A DNA stretch of 64,000 bases, from the NCBI RefSeq assembly GCF_001443605.1, contig NZ_CP013118.1, positions 2,723,501 through 2,787,500 on the forward strand, read 5' to 3'. The position numbers and the translations under genes are program-made. Below, one piece after another: positions 1-8,381 of the stretch; position 1 is the stretch's first letter; the number at the start of each line of letters is the position of its first letter. Under the pieces are notes generated by a model, which saw only the letters and a program-made list of their open reading frames with translations, was not told where the DNA came from and ran no database searches. The stretch is from Salinivirga cyanobacteriivorans. Lineage in GTDB: Bacteria; Bacteroidota; Bacteroidia; Bacteroidales; Salinivirgaceae.

Positions 1-1599
1 GATTTTGCCATACAGGCTGTAGAAAACCCAACCCGGCATGAGGTTACGCCTATGTATTTTTTCAATACGCGAGAAAGTGAGTTCTCGCCCTGTTATGGAA
101 AAGACAACTACTCAATCGTTTACTTTACAACCACTACTGAAGGAACTACCGGAAATGAGATAAACCCTGTTACAGGACAGTACTATGCCGATATTTATCA
201 ATCGCGGGTAGACCGGAAAGGTGAGTGGTCTGACCCCACACCTTTGGGTGAAAACATTAACACTGAATTTGATGAGGGTGTAGCCTGTACAAATGAGAAA
301 GCCAATACGATGTACTTTACAGCCATTCGCGACAATAAAGATGGCGATATGGTAACCCAGATTTACAAGAGCGAAAAGCAAGGTATTGACTGGGGTGAAG
401 CTACCCGTGTTGCTATTTATGAGTCAGACTCTATTATGGTAGCGCATCCGGCCATTTCATATGATGAAAAAACACTCTACTTTGTAAGTAATAAATCTGG
501 CGGTCAGGGCGGGAAAGATATTTGGAAAGTTACAGCCAGCGACGATGGCTGGGGCACACCCGAAAACCTTGGACCTGACATTAACACAAGTGGCAATGAG
601 GTATTTCCCTTTATCCACAAGGATGGAACTTTATATTTTGCATCTGACGGACATGTTGGTATGGGAGGATTAGATTTATTTATGGCCCGGCCACAAGGCA
701 GCAAGTGGGAAGTAGAAAACCTGGGTTACCCGATGAACTCACCAAGAGACGATTTTGGAATTGTTTTCGAACGTGAGCTGGAACGTGGCTTTATGTCATC
801 GAATCGGGATGATGCCAGAGGTGAAGATGATGTTTTTCAATTTGCATTGCCTCCACTTGAGTTCACGCTTAAACTGACTATTAAAAACGAAAAAACAGGA
901 CAAATTATACCAGATGCCTCTGTAAACTTAATTGGCTCTGACGGAACAAACGAAGTTAAAACCAGTGAGGCTGATGCCACTGTTGAGTATGAATTGAATC
1001 CCAATACAGATTACAGAATTATAGCCCGCAAAGGAGGGTTTCTTGCTGGTAAAGAGAAACTTTCTACCAAAGGATTAACTGAAAGTAAAGAGATTGAACT
1101 CGACGTATTTATGCCACCAAACGATGAGCCAAGGCTGGTTAAAGTATTTTATGATTTTGGTAAATGGGATCTGAAACCAGAATCAATGGTAGCGCTTGAG
1201 GAACTCGTAGAGCTGCTTAGAGACGACAATCCGAATATTACTATAGAATTAAGTTCACATACTGATTTTCGCGGAAGCGATGAGGCAAACAGAGAGCTGT
1301 CATACAAGCGCGCAAAAAGTGTTGTGGATTTCCTTATTCTTTACGGTATTGATGCCGAACGTCTCACATCGAAAGGATATGGTGAGTCCAAACCCAAAGA
1401 AATTTCGCCACGTGAGGCTCAGGAATATGCAAATAGACCAGGGTGGGAATTTCTAAAAGCAGGTGATGTACTAACAGAATCCTATATCAGAAATTTACCA
1501 ACCGAAGAGATGAAAGAAATTGCACATTCACTTAACCGTAGAACAGAATTCCGTGTAACAGGCACAGATTACGTTCCCCGAATTCGACGAAAGAAATAG
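1..1599 (+). CDS. PD40 beta-propeller / OmpA-like envelope protein (5' partial)
   Basis: The reading frame is open to the window edge, so the true start lies upstream; 532 residues are visible. The first ~270 residues form a PD40/WD40-like propeller with repeated blades such as YFVSNKSGGQGGKDIW and YFASDGHVGMGGLDLF. A carboxypeptidase-regulatory-like beta domain follows (from about nt 870). The C-terminus is an OmpA peptidoglycan-binding domain (about nt 1137-1560) with the signature SHTDFRGSDEANRELSYKRA. This order matches PorE-like T9SS accessory proteins and many other Bacteroidota OmpA-family proteins. PorE also has an N-terminal TPR part, which would lie outside the window. Role inferred: envelope anchoring to peptidoglycan. 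PorE identity is possible but not proven. Confidence 0.85.
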   Translation, partial: DFAIQAVENPTRHEVTPMYFFNTRESEFSPCYGKDNYSIVYFTTTTEGTTGNEINPVTGQYYADIYQSRVDRKGEWSDPTPLGENINTEFDEGVACTNEKANTMYFTAIRDNKDGDMVTQIYKSEKQGIDWGEATRVAIYESDSIMVAHPAISYDEKTLYFVSNKSGGQGGKDIWKVTASDDGWGTPENLGPDINTSGNEVFPFIHKDGTLYFASDGHVGMGGLDLFMARPQGSKWEVENLGYPMNSPRDDFGIVFERELERGFMSSNRDDARGEDDVFQFALPPLEFTLKLTIKNEKTGQIIPDASVNLIGSDGTNEVKTSEADATVEYELNPNTDYRIIARKGGFLAGKEKLSTKGLTESKEIELDVFMPPNDEPRLVKVFYDFGKWDLKPESMVALEELVELLRDDNPNITIELSSHTDFRGSDEANRELSYKRAKSVVDFLILYGIDAERLTSKGYGESKPKEISPREAQEYANRPGWEFLKAGDVLTESYIRNLPTEEMKEIAHSLNRRTEFRVTGTDYVPRIRRKK

Positions 1600-1613
1600 T
1601 AAATTGGTATATC

Positions 1614-1648
1614 ACAGCTCCGGTGTAATGGCATCGGAGCTGTTTTTA
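1614..1648 (+). terminator. Rho-independent terminator after the OmpA/PD40 gene
   Basis: Perfect 9-bp arms ACAGCTCCG (1614-1622) and CGGAGCTGT (1635-1643) enclose a 12-nt loop and are followed by a T run. It sits 15 nt past the stop codon. Confidence 0.75.
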
Positions 1649-1670
1649 TATTAAATAAATGTAAAATGAT

Positions 1671-1678
1671 TAATTTTG
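1671..1678 (+). promoter_or_regulatory. Putative Bacteroidota -7 element (TAATTTTG) for purM
   Basis: TAATTTTG matches the TAnnTTTG consensus and lies 20 nt before the purM ATG. No convincing -33 TTG is visible at the right spacing. Confidence 0.4.
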
Positions 1679-1698
1679 TGGCCAATAATTAATTTGTA

Positions 1699-2868
1699 AT
1701 GAACAACAACAGATACGCCCGCAGAGGAGTTTCAGCAAGCAAAGAGGATGTACACAAAGCAATTTCTGCCCTTGACAAGGGGATTTACCCCAATGCTTTT
1801 TGCAAAGTAATTCCTGATGTTTTAGCCGGCGATCCCGAATATTGCAATGTAATGCATGCTGACGGAGCTGGAACCAAATCATCTTTAGCCTATATGTACT
1901 GGAAAGAAACAGGCGACCTGTCGGTTTGGAAAGGCATTGCCCAGGATGCAATCGTTATGAATATTGATGATTTACTTTGCGTAGGTATAACAGATAATAT
2001 TTTGGTATCTTCGACCATCGGGCGAAATAAAAACCTGATACCCGGTGAGGTAATCAGTGCCATCATCAATGGTACCGATGAGGTATTGCAGCAGCTTACA
2101 TCCTTAGGTGTAAACACTGTGTTTACCGGTGGTGAAACAGCCGATGTTGGAGATTTGGTACGTACCGTAATTGTAGATTCAACTGTTACAGCCAGGGCAC
2201 GCCGCGACCAGATTATCACCAACGAACAAATTCAGGATGGAGATGTGATTGTAGGACTTAGCTCAACTGGTCAGGCAACATACGAGAATGCATATAACGG
2301 CGGCATGGGAAGTAACGGATTAACCTCGGCCCGCCATGATGTTTTTGCGCATTACCTGGCAAAGAGGTATCCAGAAAGTTTTGACCCGGCAGTGGATGAG
2401 TCCCTGGTATATTCAGGAACAAAAAAGCTTACAGATGCAATAGAAGACCTCGAGCTCGATGCCGGAAAATTAGTGTTGTCGCCAACTAGAACTTATGCAC
2501 CTGTTATAAGCAAAATTTTGGACCAATATCGCTCAAAAGTACATGGAATGATACATTGTAGCGGTGGAGCACAGACCAAAGTGCTTAATTTTGTTCAGAA
2601 TTTGCATGTGGTAAAAGACAATATGTTTCCAACCCCACCACTTTTCAGGTTAATACAACAGGAGTCGGAAACCGATTGGCAGGAAATGTACAAAGTATTT
2701 AATATGGGACATCGCTTTGAGCTCTATGTCCCTGCCGATATAGCAAGTGATATTATAGATATTGCAGCAACTTTTAACATTGAAGCACGTAAAGTGGGAT
2801 ATGTCCAATCAGCAGACAAAAAGAAATTGACTATAGATAGTGAACACGGAAAATTTGAATATCATTAA
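1699..2868 (+). CDS. purM: Phosphoribosylformylglycinamidine cyclo-ligase (AIR synthetase)
   Basis: PurM catalyses ATP-dependent ring closure of FGAM to AIR, step 5 of de novo purine synthesis, in the cytoplasm. Family hallmarks visible are DGAGTKSSLAY near residue 55, the acidic segment VMNIDDLLCVG and FTGGETADVGD near residue 142. The length of 389 aa fits the longer Bacteroidota form; the common bacterial PurM is nearer 345 aa. An ATG start follows a candidate promoter at 1671. The gene leads a tight run with prfA and pyrF, an order I recall as common in Bacteroidota. A different PurM-like synthase is possible but less likely. Confidence 0.88.
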   Translation: MNNNRYARRGVSASKEDVHKAISALDKGIYPNAFCKVIPDVLAGDPEYCNVMHADGAGTKSSLAYMYWKETGDLSVWKGIAQDAIVMNIDDLLCVGITDNILVSSTIGRNKNLIPGEVISAIINGTDEVLQQLTSLGVNTVFTGGETADVGDLVRTVIVDSTVTARARRDQIITNEQIQDGDVIVGLSSTGQATYENAYNGGMGSNGLTSARHDVFAHYLAKRYPESFDPAVDESLVYSGTKKLTDAIEDLELDAGKLVLSPTRTYAPVISKILDQYRSKVHGMIHCSGGAQTKVLNFVQNLHVVKDNMFPTPPLFRLIQQESETDWQEMYKVFNMGHRFELYVPADIASDIIDIAATFNIEARKVGYVQSADKKKLTIDSEHGKFEYH

Positions 2869-2880
2869 TTGGAGGAAAAA

Positions 2881-3957
2881 ATGAGTAATTTACTGGAAAA
2901 ACTGGAGGGTATAAAGATACGATTTGAGGAGGTTGCAGAATTAATTACAGATCCGGAAGTGATTGCCGATGTAAAGCGTTATGTAAAACTCAATAAAGAA
3001 TATAAGAACCTGGAACCCATCATCGAGACAGGTAACGAATATAAACTTGTGCTCGAAAACATCGAAACCTCAAAAGAAATGCTCAGCGGAGAAGACGAGG
3101 AGATGAAAGAGATGGCCAAGATGGAGCTCGAGGAGCTTGAAGCAAAAAAAGATGAGTTAGAAGAAAAGATAAAGATCTTGCTGGTACCAAAAGACCCTGA
3201 GGATGAGAAGAATGTGGTGCTTGAAATTCGCGCCGGAACAGGCGGTGATGAAGCCAGTATTTTTGCCGGAGACCTCTTCCGGATGTACAACAAATACTGT
3301 GAAAATAAAGGCTGGAAATTTCAAATGACCAGCAATACCGAAGGTACAGCCGGCGGGTTTAAAGAAGTTATCGCCAATATATCAGGGAATGGTGTGTACG
3401 GTATAATGAAGTATGAATCGGGTGTACACCGCGTACAACGTGTTCCACAAACCGAAACCCAGGGTCGGGTGCACACTTCAGCAGCAACAGTTGCAGTATT
3501 ACCTGAAGCTGAGGAGTTCGATCTGGAAATAAATCCGAATGACATTCGAAAAGATACTTATTGTAGTTCGGGACCGGGTGGACAATCGGTAAACACAACC
3601 TATTCGGCCATTCGACTTACACACATTCCGAGCAATATTGTAGTGACCTGCCAGGATGAAAAATCGCAGCTTAAAAACCTGGATAAGGCTATGAAAGAAT
3701 TACGTACACGTCTCTACAATTTGGAATACCAGAAACGCATGGACGAAATTGCCTCCAAGCGCAAAACAATGGTCTCATCGGGCGATCGCTCTGCAAAAAT
3801 CAGAACCTATAATTTCCCACAGGGTAGAGTTACAGATCACCGTATTAACCTCACCATGTATAACCTGCAGGCAGTAATGAATGGTGAAATAGATGAGATA
3901 ATTGAGAAGTTGCAGACGGCTGAGAATGCTGAAAAACTCAAAGAAAGTAATTTATAA
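2881..3957 (+). CDS. prfA: Peptide chain release factor 1
   Basis: RF1 recognises UAA and UAG and triggers peptidyl-tRNA hydrolysis on the ribosome. The catalytic loop [12 protein letters not shown] carries GGQ near residue 231. The codon-recognition tripeptide lies in [10 protein letters not shown] (PxT type, as RF1 rather than the SPF of RF2). The length of 358 aa is normal. I chose the ATG at 2881 because GGAGG sits 5 nt before it, unusually good for this genome. An in-frame TTG at 2869 would place that Shine-Dalgarno inside the coding region. The gene begins 12 nt after purM and ends 3 nt before pyrF, so the three are probably co-transcribed. Confidence 0.96.
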   Translation: MSNLLEKLEGIKIRFEEVAELITDPEVIADVKRYVKLNKEYKNLEPIIETGNEYKLVLENIETSKEMLSGEDEEMKEMAKMELEELEAKKDELEEKIKILLVPKDPEDEKNVVLEIRAGTGGDEASIFAGDLFRMYNKYCENKGWKFQMTSNTEGTAGGFKEVIANISGNGVYGIMKYESGVHRVQRVPQTETQGRVHTSAATVAVLPEAEEFDLEINPNDIRKDTYCSSGPGGQSVNTTYSAIRLTHIPSNIVVTCQDEKSQLKNLDKAMKELRTRLYNLEYQKRMDEIASKRKTMVSSGDRSAKIRTYNFPQGRVTDHRINLTMYNLQAVMNGEIDEIIEKLQTAENAEKLKESNL

Positions 3958-3960
3958 AAC

Positions 3961-4794
3961 ATGAACGCTGAAGATCTTTTTGACCAGATTAGAAAAAAAC
4001 AAAGTTTTTTGTGTGTAGGATTAGATGCAGATGAAGATAAAATCCCGTCGCACCTTTTTAAATACGACGACCCCGTATTTGAGTTTAACAAAGCCATAAT
4101 TGATGCTACACATGATCTGGTGGTAGCTTATAAACCCAACCTGGCATTTTATGAGGCCATGGGCACCAAAGGCATTATAAGTCTTGAAAAAACCAATGCG
4201 TATATTCAGGAGAATTTCCCTGAAATAATTATGATCGCCGATGCTAAGCGTGGCGATATCGGCAATACCGCAAGAATGTATGCCCGGTCGGTTTTTGAGC
4301 AATTTGGTTTCGATGCCGTTACATTGTCGCCGTATATGGGCAAAGACAGTATCGATCCTTTCTTTGAATACAAAGATAAATGGGTCGTTCTTTTAGGCGT
4401 GACTTCTAACAGTGGAGCCGAAGATTTTCAACTGGCCAACACAGATACCGGCCGCCCGTTTTTTATGGAAGTGATAGACAAAGGGTCTAAGTGGGCCGAT
4501 GAGAATCAGCTCATGTTCGTTGCTGGTGCTACAAGACCGGAAATGCTAAAAGAAATACGGCAGGTTATTCCGAACCATTTTTTGTTGGTTCCTGGCGTTG
4601 GTGCCCAGGGCGGAAACCTGGAAGATGTAGCTGCAAATGGAATAAATTCACAGTGTGGATTACTTGTAAATAGCTCCAGAGCCATAATTTATGCCGGAAA
4701 TAATGAACATTTTGCCCAGGAAGCCAGAATTTCGGCCCATGATTTGCAGGATAAAATGAAAGCCATACTTCTTGAGCATAATTTATTGGACTAA
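3961..4794 (+). CDS. pyrF: Orotidine 5'-phosphate decarboxylase (type 2)
   Basis: PyrF decarboxylates OMP to UMP, the last step of de novo pyrimidine synthesis. The catalytic Asp-Lys motif is seen as DAKRGDIGNT near residue 93. FLCVGLDADEDKIP at the N-terminus and LLVPGVGAQGG toward the C-terminus fit the TIM-barrel phosphate site. At 277 aa it matches the longer 'subfamily 2' enzymes. It starts 3 nt after prfA, which suggests operon expression with purM and prfA. Confidence 0.95.
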   Translation: MNAEDLFDQIRKKQSFLCVGLDADEDKIPSHLFKYDDPVFEFNKAIIDATHDLVVAYKPNLAFYEAMGTKGIISLEKTNAYIQENFPEIIMIADAKRGDIGNTARMYARSVFEQFGFDAVTLSPYMGKDSIDPFFEYKDKWVVLLGVTSNSGAEDFQLANTDTGRPFFMEVIDKGSKWADENQLMFVAGATRPEMLKEIRQVIPNHFLLVPGVGAQGGNLEDVAANGINSQCGLLVNSSRAIIYAGNNEHFAQEARISAHDLQDKMKAILLEHNLLD

Positions 4795-4828
4795 TTGTCG
4801 TTTATGTTCTACAATATGCTTTTCACTA

Positions 4829-4859
4829 TTGTATCAGTAGATAATTGTTGGTAAATTTG
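4829..4859 (+). promoter_or_regulatory. Putative Bacteroidota-type promoter
   Basis: TTG at 4829-4831 and TAAATTTG at 4852-4859 are separated by 20 nt, close to the -33/-7 layout of Bacteroidota sigma-A promoters. The ATG of the secreted protein gene follows 38 nt downstream. Confidence 0.55.
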
Positions 4860-4897
4860 CGGGGATTTTAATACGTTGTTAAATTTTTGATTTCAGA

Positions 4898-5464
4898 ATG
4901 AAAGGTTCATTTGTTGGCATACTTGTTATTTTATTCATAGCTGGAGCTATGTTTAAAGTGCATGCCCAAAATGCCCGACAAAATGAACCAGCCCACCTTT
5001 TCCATGATGAAGAGCCACCTACCATTCAGGCTAATGTACTCATAACAGACGACAGAACACAATCCGACACCCTGGATATTTCACTTGATTTCAGGCGTGT
5101 AATTCAACAGCATTTGCGAGAGTCTTTTCCTGCAGTAAAGTTTGTTTTTGTACAGAAAATGCGGGAATTGAAAAGATCTGGCGATCACGTTAATATTATG
5201 ATCTCAGTAAAATATAGTGGAATAGAAGCAGATGCCAGCAACAAAATCGCAATGACCCACTATCATGTAACTGTTTACGATGTTTCGCGCACACCAATTC
5301 ATATCAAGGATGGTGCAGTTAAATATGATAAAAATAATTCTACTTCTGAGGGAAAAGCAAAAGCTGTAGAATATACAGTAACTGTTGCAAACAAAAGATT
5401 AGTAGCTTTCTTAAAACGGAATATCAAGCATCGTACATTTCAGAAAACAGCCCAAAATATTTAA
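4898..5464 (+). CDS. Small secreted protein of unknown function
   Basis: I do not recognise this 188-aa protein. Residues 1-23 look like a signal peptide (Met-Lys-Gly, a hydrophobic stretch, then HAQ before the mature part). The mature part is polar with alternating beta-type segments (DTLDISLDF, HVNIMISVKYSG, HYHVTVYD) and a basic C-terminus. No catalytic motif, cysteine pair or sorting tail is visible. It has its own likely promoter at 4829 and stands between pyrF and lplA, which say nothing about its job. Periplasmic or surface location is inferred from the signal peptide only. Confidence 0.7.
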   Translation: MKGSFVGILVILFIAGAMFKVHAQNARQNEPAHLFHDEEPPTIQANVLITDDRTQSDTLDISLDFRRVIQQHLRESFPAVKFVFVQKMRELKRSGDHVNIMISVKYSGIEADASNKIAMTHYHVTVYDVSRTPIHIKDGAVKYDKNNSTSEGKAKAVEYTVTVANKRLVAFLKRNIKHRTFQKTAQNI

Positions 5465-5611
5465 TCAGAGTAGATTAAATGGGTAAAACTGTTTTATTTA
5501 TTTCTTTCGTACCAAATAAATTTCTCATCTTTGTAAAATGCCTGAACAAATAGAAATTGTAAGGGTTAGGGGAATATGTTTTTAAGTTAAATCGTATTAA
5601 TCAGATAAGAT

Positions 5612-6592
5612 ATGTTGTGCATAAAATCAACAACTCAAAATCCGGCATTTAATCTGGCAACTGAGGAGTATTTATTGAGAAATAAAGAGGAAGAGTGTTT
5701 TTACCTTTATATAAACGGCCCTTCAATAATCGTAGGAAAACATCAGAATACCCTGGCAGAGATTAACATAGATTATGTGAAAGCACAAAATATTGATGTT
5801 ATCAGGCGCTTGTCCGGTGGTGGCGCTGTATTTCACGATCCGGGAAATCTTAATTTCACCTTCATTAAAAAAGGGGAAAAAGATCAACTGGTGGATTTCA
5901 GAAAGTATACACGTCCCATTTTAGATGTATTGCAAGCATTAGGCGTGAATGCACGCTTTGAGGGACGCAATGATTTAACTATAGATGGAAAAAAGTTTAG
6001 CGGTAATGCTGAACATGTCTATAAAAACAAAATTTTGCATCACGGCACATTACTTTTTAGTTCAAAACTACCCGATCTTTCGCAGGCCCTGAAAGTTAAT
6101 CCGCTTAAATACAAAGATAAGGCCGTTAAATCGGTTCGAAGCCGGGTTACCAATATCAGCGATCACCTGAAAGAAGCAATTACCTTGCAGGAATTCGAAG
6201 ATCGCATTATGACCCATATTCGCGACATGTATGCTGATAGCCGTATTTATGAACTTACAGAGGAAGATAAGCAAGGTATTCAGAAACTTGTAGATGAGAA
6301 GTTTGGCACCTGGGATTGGAACTTTGGTTATTCTCCTGAGTATAATTTCCAGAAAGGGATTAAAACCGAAGGCGGGCATATTGAGGTTAATCTTGATGTT
6401 AATAAAGGTATTATCCGAAAAGCTAAGATTTTTGGTGACTTTTTTAATACAAAGGACATCAGTGAGGTGGAATCTCTTTTAATAAATACACCACATGAAT
6501 ATAAACATTTAAAAGAGCAGCTGAGTCGTATTGATGTGAGTCAGTATTTTTCAAAAGTTACGAGAGAAGAATTCTTGGAAGGTTTGTTTTAA
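5612..6592 (+). CDS. lplA: Lipoate-protein ligase A
   Basis: LplA activates free lipoate with ATP and attaches it to lysines of E2 and GcvH domains in the cytoplasm. The substrate-binding signature RRLSGGGAVFHDPGNLNFTF is near residues 64-83. GKKFSGNAEHV near residue 128 carries the lysine expected to contact lipoyl-AMP. The length of 326 aa includes the C-terminal accessory domain of stand-alone LplA; the shorter LipB transferases lack it. The ATG start is about 20 nt past any upstream in-frame alternative, with a 147-nt leader region after the previous gene. It is 18 nt upstream of mnmD, so the two may be co-transcribed. Confidence 0.92.
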   Translation: MLCIKSTTQNPAFNLATEEYLLRNKEEECFYLYINGPSIIVGKHQNTLAEINIDYVKAQNIDVIRRLSGGGAVFHDPGNLNFTFIKKGEKDQLVDFRKYTRPILDVLQALGVNARFEGRNDLTIDGKKFSGNAEHVYKNKILHHGTLLFSSKLPDLSQALKVNPLKYKDKAVKSVRSRVTNISDHLKEAITLQEFEDRIMTHIRDMYADSRIYELTEEDKQGIQKLVDEKFGTWDWNFGYSPEYNFQKGIKTEGGHIEVNLDVNKGIIRKAKIFGDFFNTKDISEVESLLINTPHEYKHLKEQLSRIDVSQYFSKVTREEFLEGLF

Positions 6593-6610
6593 CTAACAAT
6601 TTTGCTCCGA

Positions 6611-7267
6611 ATGAAAGTTAAACCAATTGAGACCGATGATGGTAGCCATAGCCTGTATGTTGAATCACTTGATGAACACTACCATTCTACAAAAGGTGCA
6701 TTGCAGGAGTCGAGGCATGTTTTTATTGAGGCCGGACTAAAGCAAAAAACCGCGTCTCCCTTAAGAGTTTTGGAAATAGGAATGGGGACCGGGCTGAATG
6801 CTTTATTAACCTTTGCCGATCGTGAAAAAGAACAGGAAATATTCTATACAGCACTGGAAAAATATCCATTGCCGGAAACAGTTACAGGTAAATTGAACTA
6901 TGCACAATTGGTTGGTGTGGGTGAGGAGATACTGGGACGCATTCATCGGTCAGCATGGGAAAGTTGGCAGGAGATTGGTCCCGGATTTCATTTAAAAAAA
7001 CTAGAAATTGATTTACATAGTTGGAAACCGACAGAAACTTATGATCTGGTATATTTCGATGCTTTCGGGCCTGACAAACAGCCTGATATGTGGTCGGTAC
7101 CAATTTATCAAACCATTTACAATGCTATAAATCCAAATGGCTTGTTGCTGACTTATACAGCAAAAGGTGCAGTGCGCAGAGGTCTGCAGGAAGTCGGTTT
7201 TGAAGTAGAAAGATTGCAGGGACCTCCGGGGAAAAAGCATATGACAAGAGCTGGAAAACGCTTATAG
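6611..7267 (+). CDS. mnmD: tRNA 5-methylaminomethyl-2-thiouridine-forming methyltransferase, MnmD-like
   Basis: The MnmD (DUF752) family uses SAM to methylate nm5s2U34 to mnm5s2U34 in tRNA wobble positions. The SAM motif LEIGMGTGLNALLTF lies near residue 54. DLVYFDAFGPDKQPDMWS near residue 143 and the C-terminal YTAKGAVRRGLQEVGFEV and GPPGKKHMTRA are family hallmarks. This is a stand-alone methylase; enterobacterial MnmC is fused to an FAD oxidase that is absent here. I prefer the ATG at 6611 to the TTG at 6602 because the protein alignment begins with MKVKPIETDDGSHSL. Length is 218 aa. Confidence 0.9.
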   Translation: MKVKPIETDDGSHSLYVESLDEHYHSTKGALQESRHVFIEAGLKQKTASPLRVLEIGMGTGLNALLTFADREKEQEIFYTALEKYPLPETVTGKLNYAQLVGVGEEILGRIHRSAWESWQEIGPGFHLKKLEIDLHSWKPTETYDLVYFDAFGPDKQPDMWSVPIYQTIYNAINPNGLLLTYTAKGAVRRGLQEVGFEVERLQGPPGKKHMTRAGKRL

Positions 7268-7305
7268 TTTTTATGCTAAAAACATTAAAAATTACCATAC
7301 TTCAT

Positions 7306-7313
7306 TAAATTTG
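7306..7313 (+). promoter_or_regulatory. Putative -7 element (TAAATTTG) for gldA
   Basis: TAAATTTG matches TAnnTTTG exactly and lies 22 nt before the gldA ATG. No clear -33 TTG is seen. Confidence 0.4.
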
Positions 7314-7335
7314 CAGGTTAAATCATTGCAGCCCT

Positions 7336-8259
7336 ATGTCGATAAAAACACAGAACCTTACGAAACTTTTTGGAGCCCAAAAAGCACTTGATAATGTAAC
7401 ATTTGAAGTAAAAACAGGAGAAGTGGTTGGTTTTCTCGGACCTAATGGCGCTGGGAAATCTACAGCCATGAAGATTCTCACCGGACTAATTCCCCAAACC
7501 GAAGGAGACGCATGGGTAAATGACGTTAATGTGCGCGAAGACAGCATGGCGGTGAGAAAAACCACAGGTTATTTGCCTGAAAATAATCCGCAATATGACG
7601 ATATGTATGTGAAAGAATATTTAAATTTTGTTGCAGGGTTGTACAAAATGGGCAAATCGAAAAATGAACGAATAGCTTCACTTATCGATCAGGTTGGATT
7701 AACTCCCGAACAGCATAAAAAAATTGGGGAGCTTTCAAAGGGTTACCGTCAACGGGTAGGTTTGGCACAAGCTTTACTGCACGATCCTTCTGTGCTTATT
7801 CTCGATGAACCCACTTCAGGGCTCGATCCCAATCAAATTATTGAGATTCGCAACCTGATATCATCTGTAGGTAAGGCTAAAACAGTTTTGCTTTCTACAC
7901 ACATTATGCAGGAGGTTGAGGCTATTTGCGACCGCATCGTAATAATAAATAAAGGACAAATTGTAGCCGATGACACCACTGCGAATGTAAAAAAGAAAAT
8001 TGGGGGTGAACAACAGGTTATCTTGGTCGAATTTAATTCAAGCCCTGAAATCAAAAGGCTGGAAAAGATTGAGGGAGTTGAAAGGGTTGTTAAAAAAGAG
8101 GGTCATCTTTATGAATTAACAGGCGCCAGGAATGTGGATATACGCACCAATTTGTTTAATATGGCTGTGAAAGAGAAATTAACGGTGCTCTCAATGCAGG
8201 AAAAAAGTCAAACCCTTGAGCAAATTTTCCAGGAACTCACCACCCCAAAGCAATTATAG
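7336..8259 (+). CDS. gldA: ABC transporter ATP-binding protein, GldA-type
   Basis: This is the cytoplasmic ATPase of an ABC exporter; in gliding Bacteroidota GldA works with GldF and GldG. Walker A GPNGAGKST is near residue 35, the ABC signature LSKGYRQRVGL near 133, and Walker B VLILDEPTSGLDP near 154. The last ~90 residues form the C-terminal extension typical of GldA and NatA-type ATPases. The length of 307 aa fits. No gldF or gldG is nearby, so the membrane partner must be encoded elsewhere. The GldA assignment rests on family resemblance; a generic antibiotic or lipid exporter ATPase cannot be excluded. Confidence 0.85.
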   Translation: MSIKTQNLTKLFGAQKALDNVTFEVKTGEVVGFLGPNGAGKSTAMKILTGLIPQTEGDAWVNDVNVREDSMAVRKTTGYLPENNPQYDDMYVKEYLNFVAGLYKMGKSKNERIASLIDQVGLTPEQHKKIGELSKGYRQRVGLAQALLHDPSVLILDEPTSGLDPNQIIEIRNLISSVGKAKTVLLSTHIMQEVEAICDRIVIINKGQIVADDTTANVKKKIGGEQQVILVEFNSSPEIKRLEKIEGVERVVKKEGHLYELTGARNVDIRTNLFNMAVKEKLTVLSMQEKSQTLEQIFQELTTPKQL

Positions 8260-8289
8260 AATGACACAATGCTTTAGCATGGTATCATT
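8260..8289. terminator. Possible bidirectional stem-loop between convergent genes
   Basis: A 14-bp imperfect stem (two mismatches) with a 2-nt loop lies just past the gldA stop codon and faces the convergent 3' end at 8382. It lacks a strong T run, so termination is uncertain. Confidence 0.35.
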
Positions 8290-8381
8290 TAACGTGAATT
8301 CGAAAATTTAAATCGAACTTACATAAATTTAAGGCACTTTTTCCTGAGTAATTATACAATATTTTGTGATCTTAAATGTAA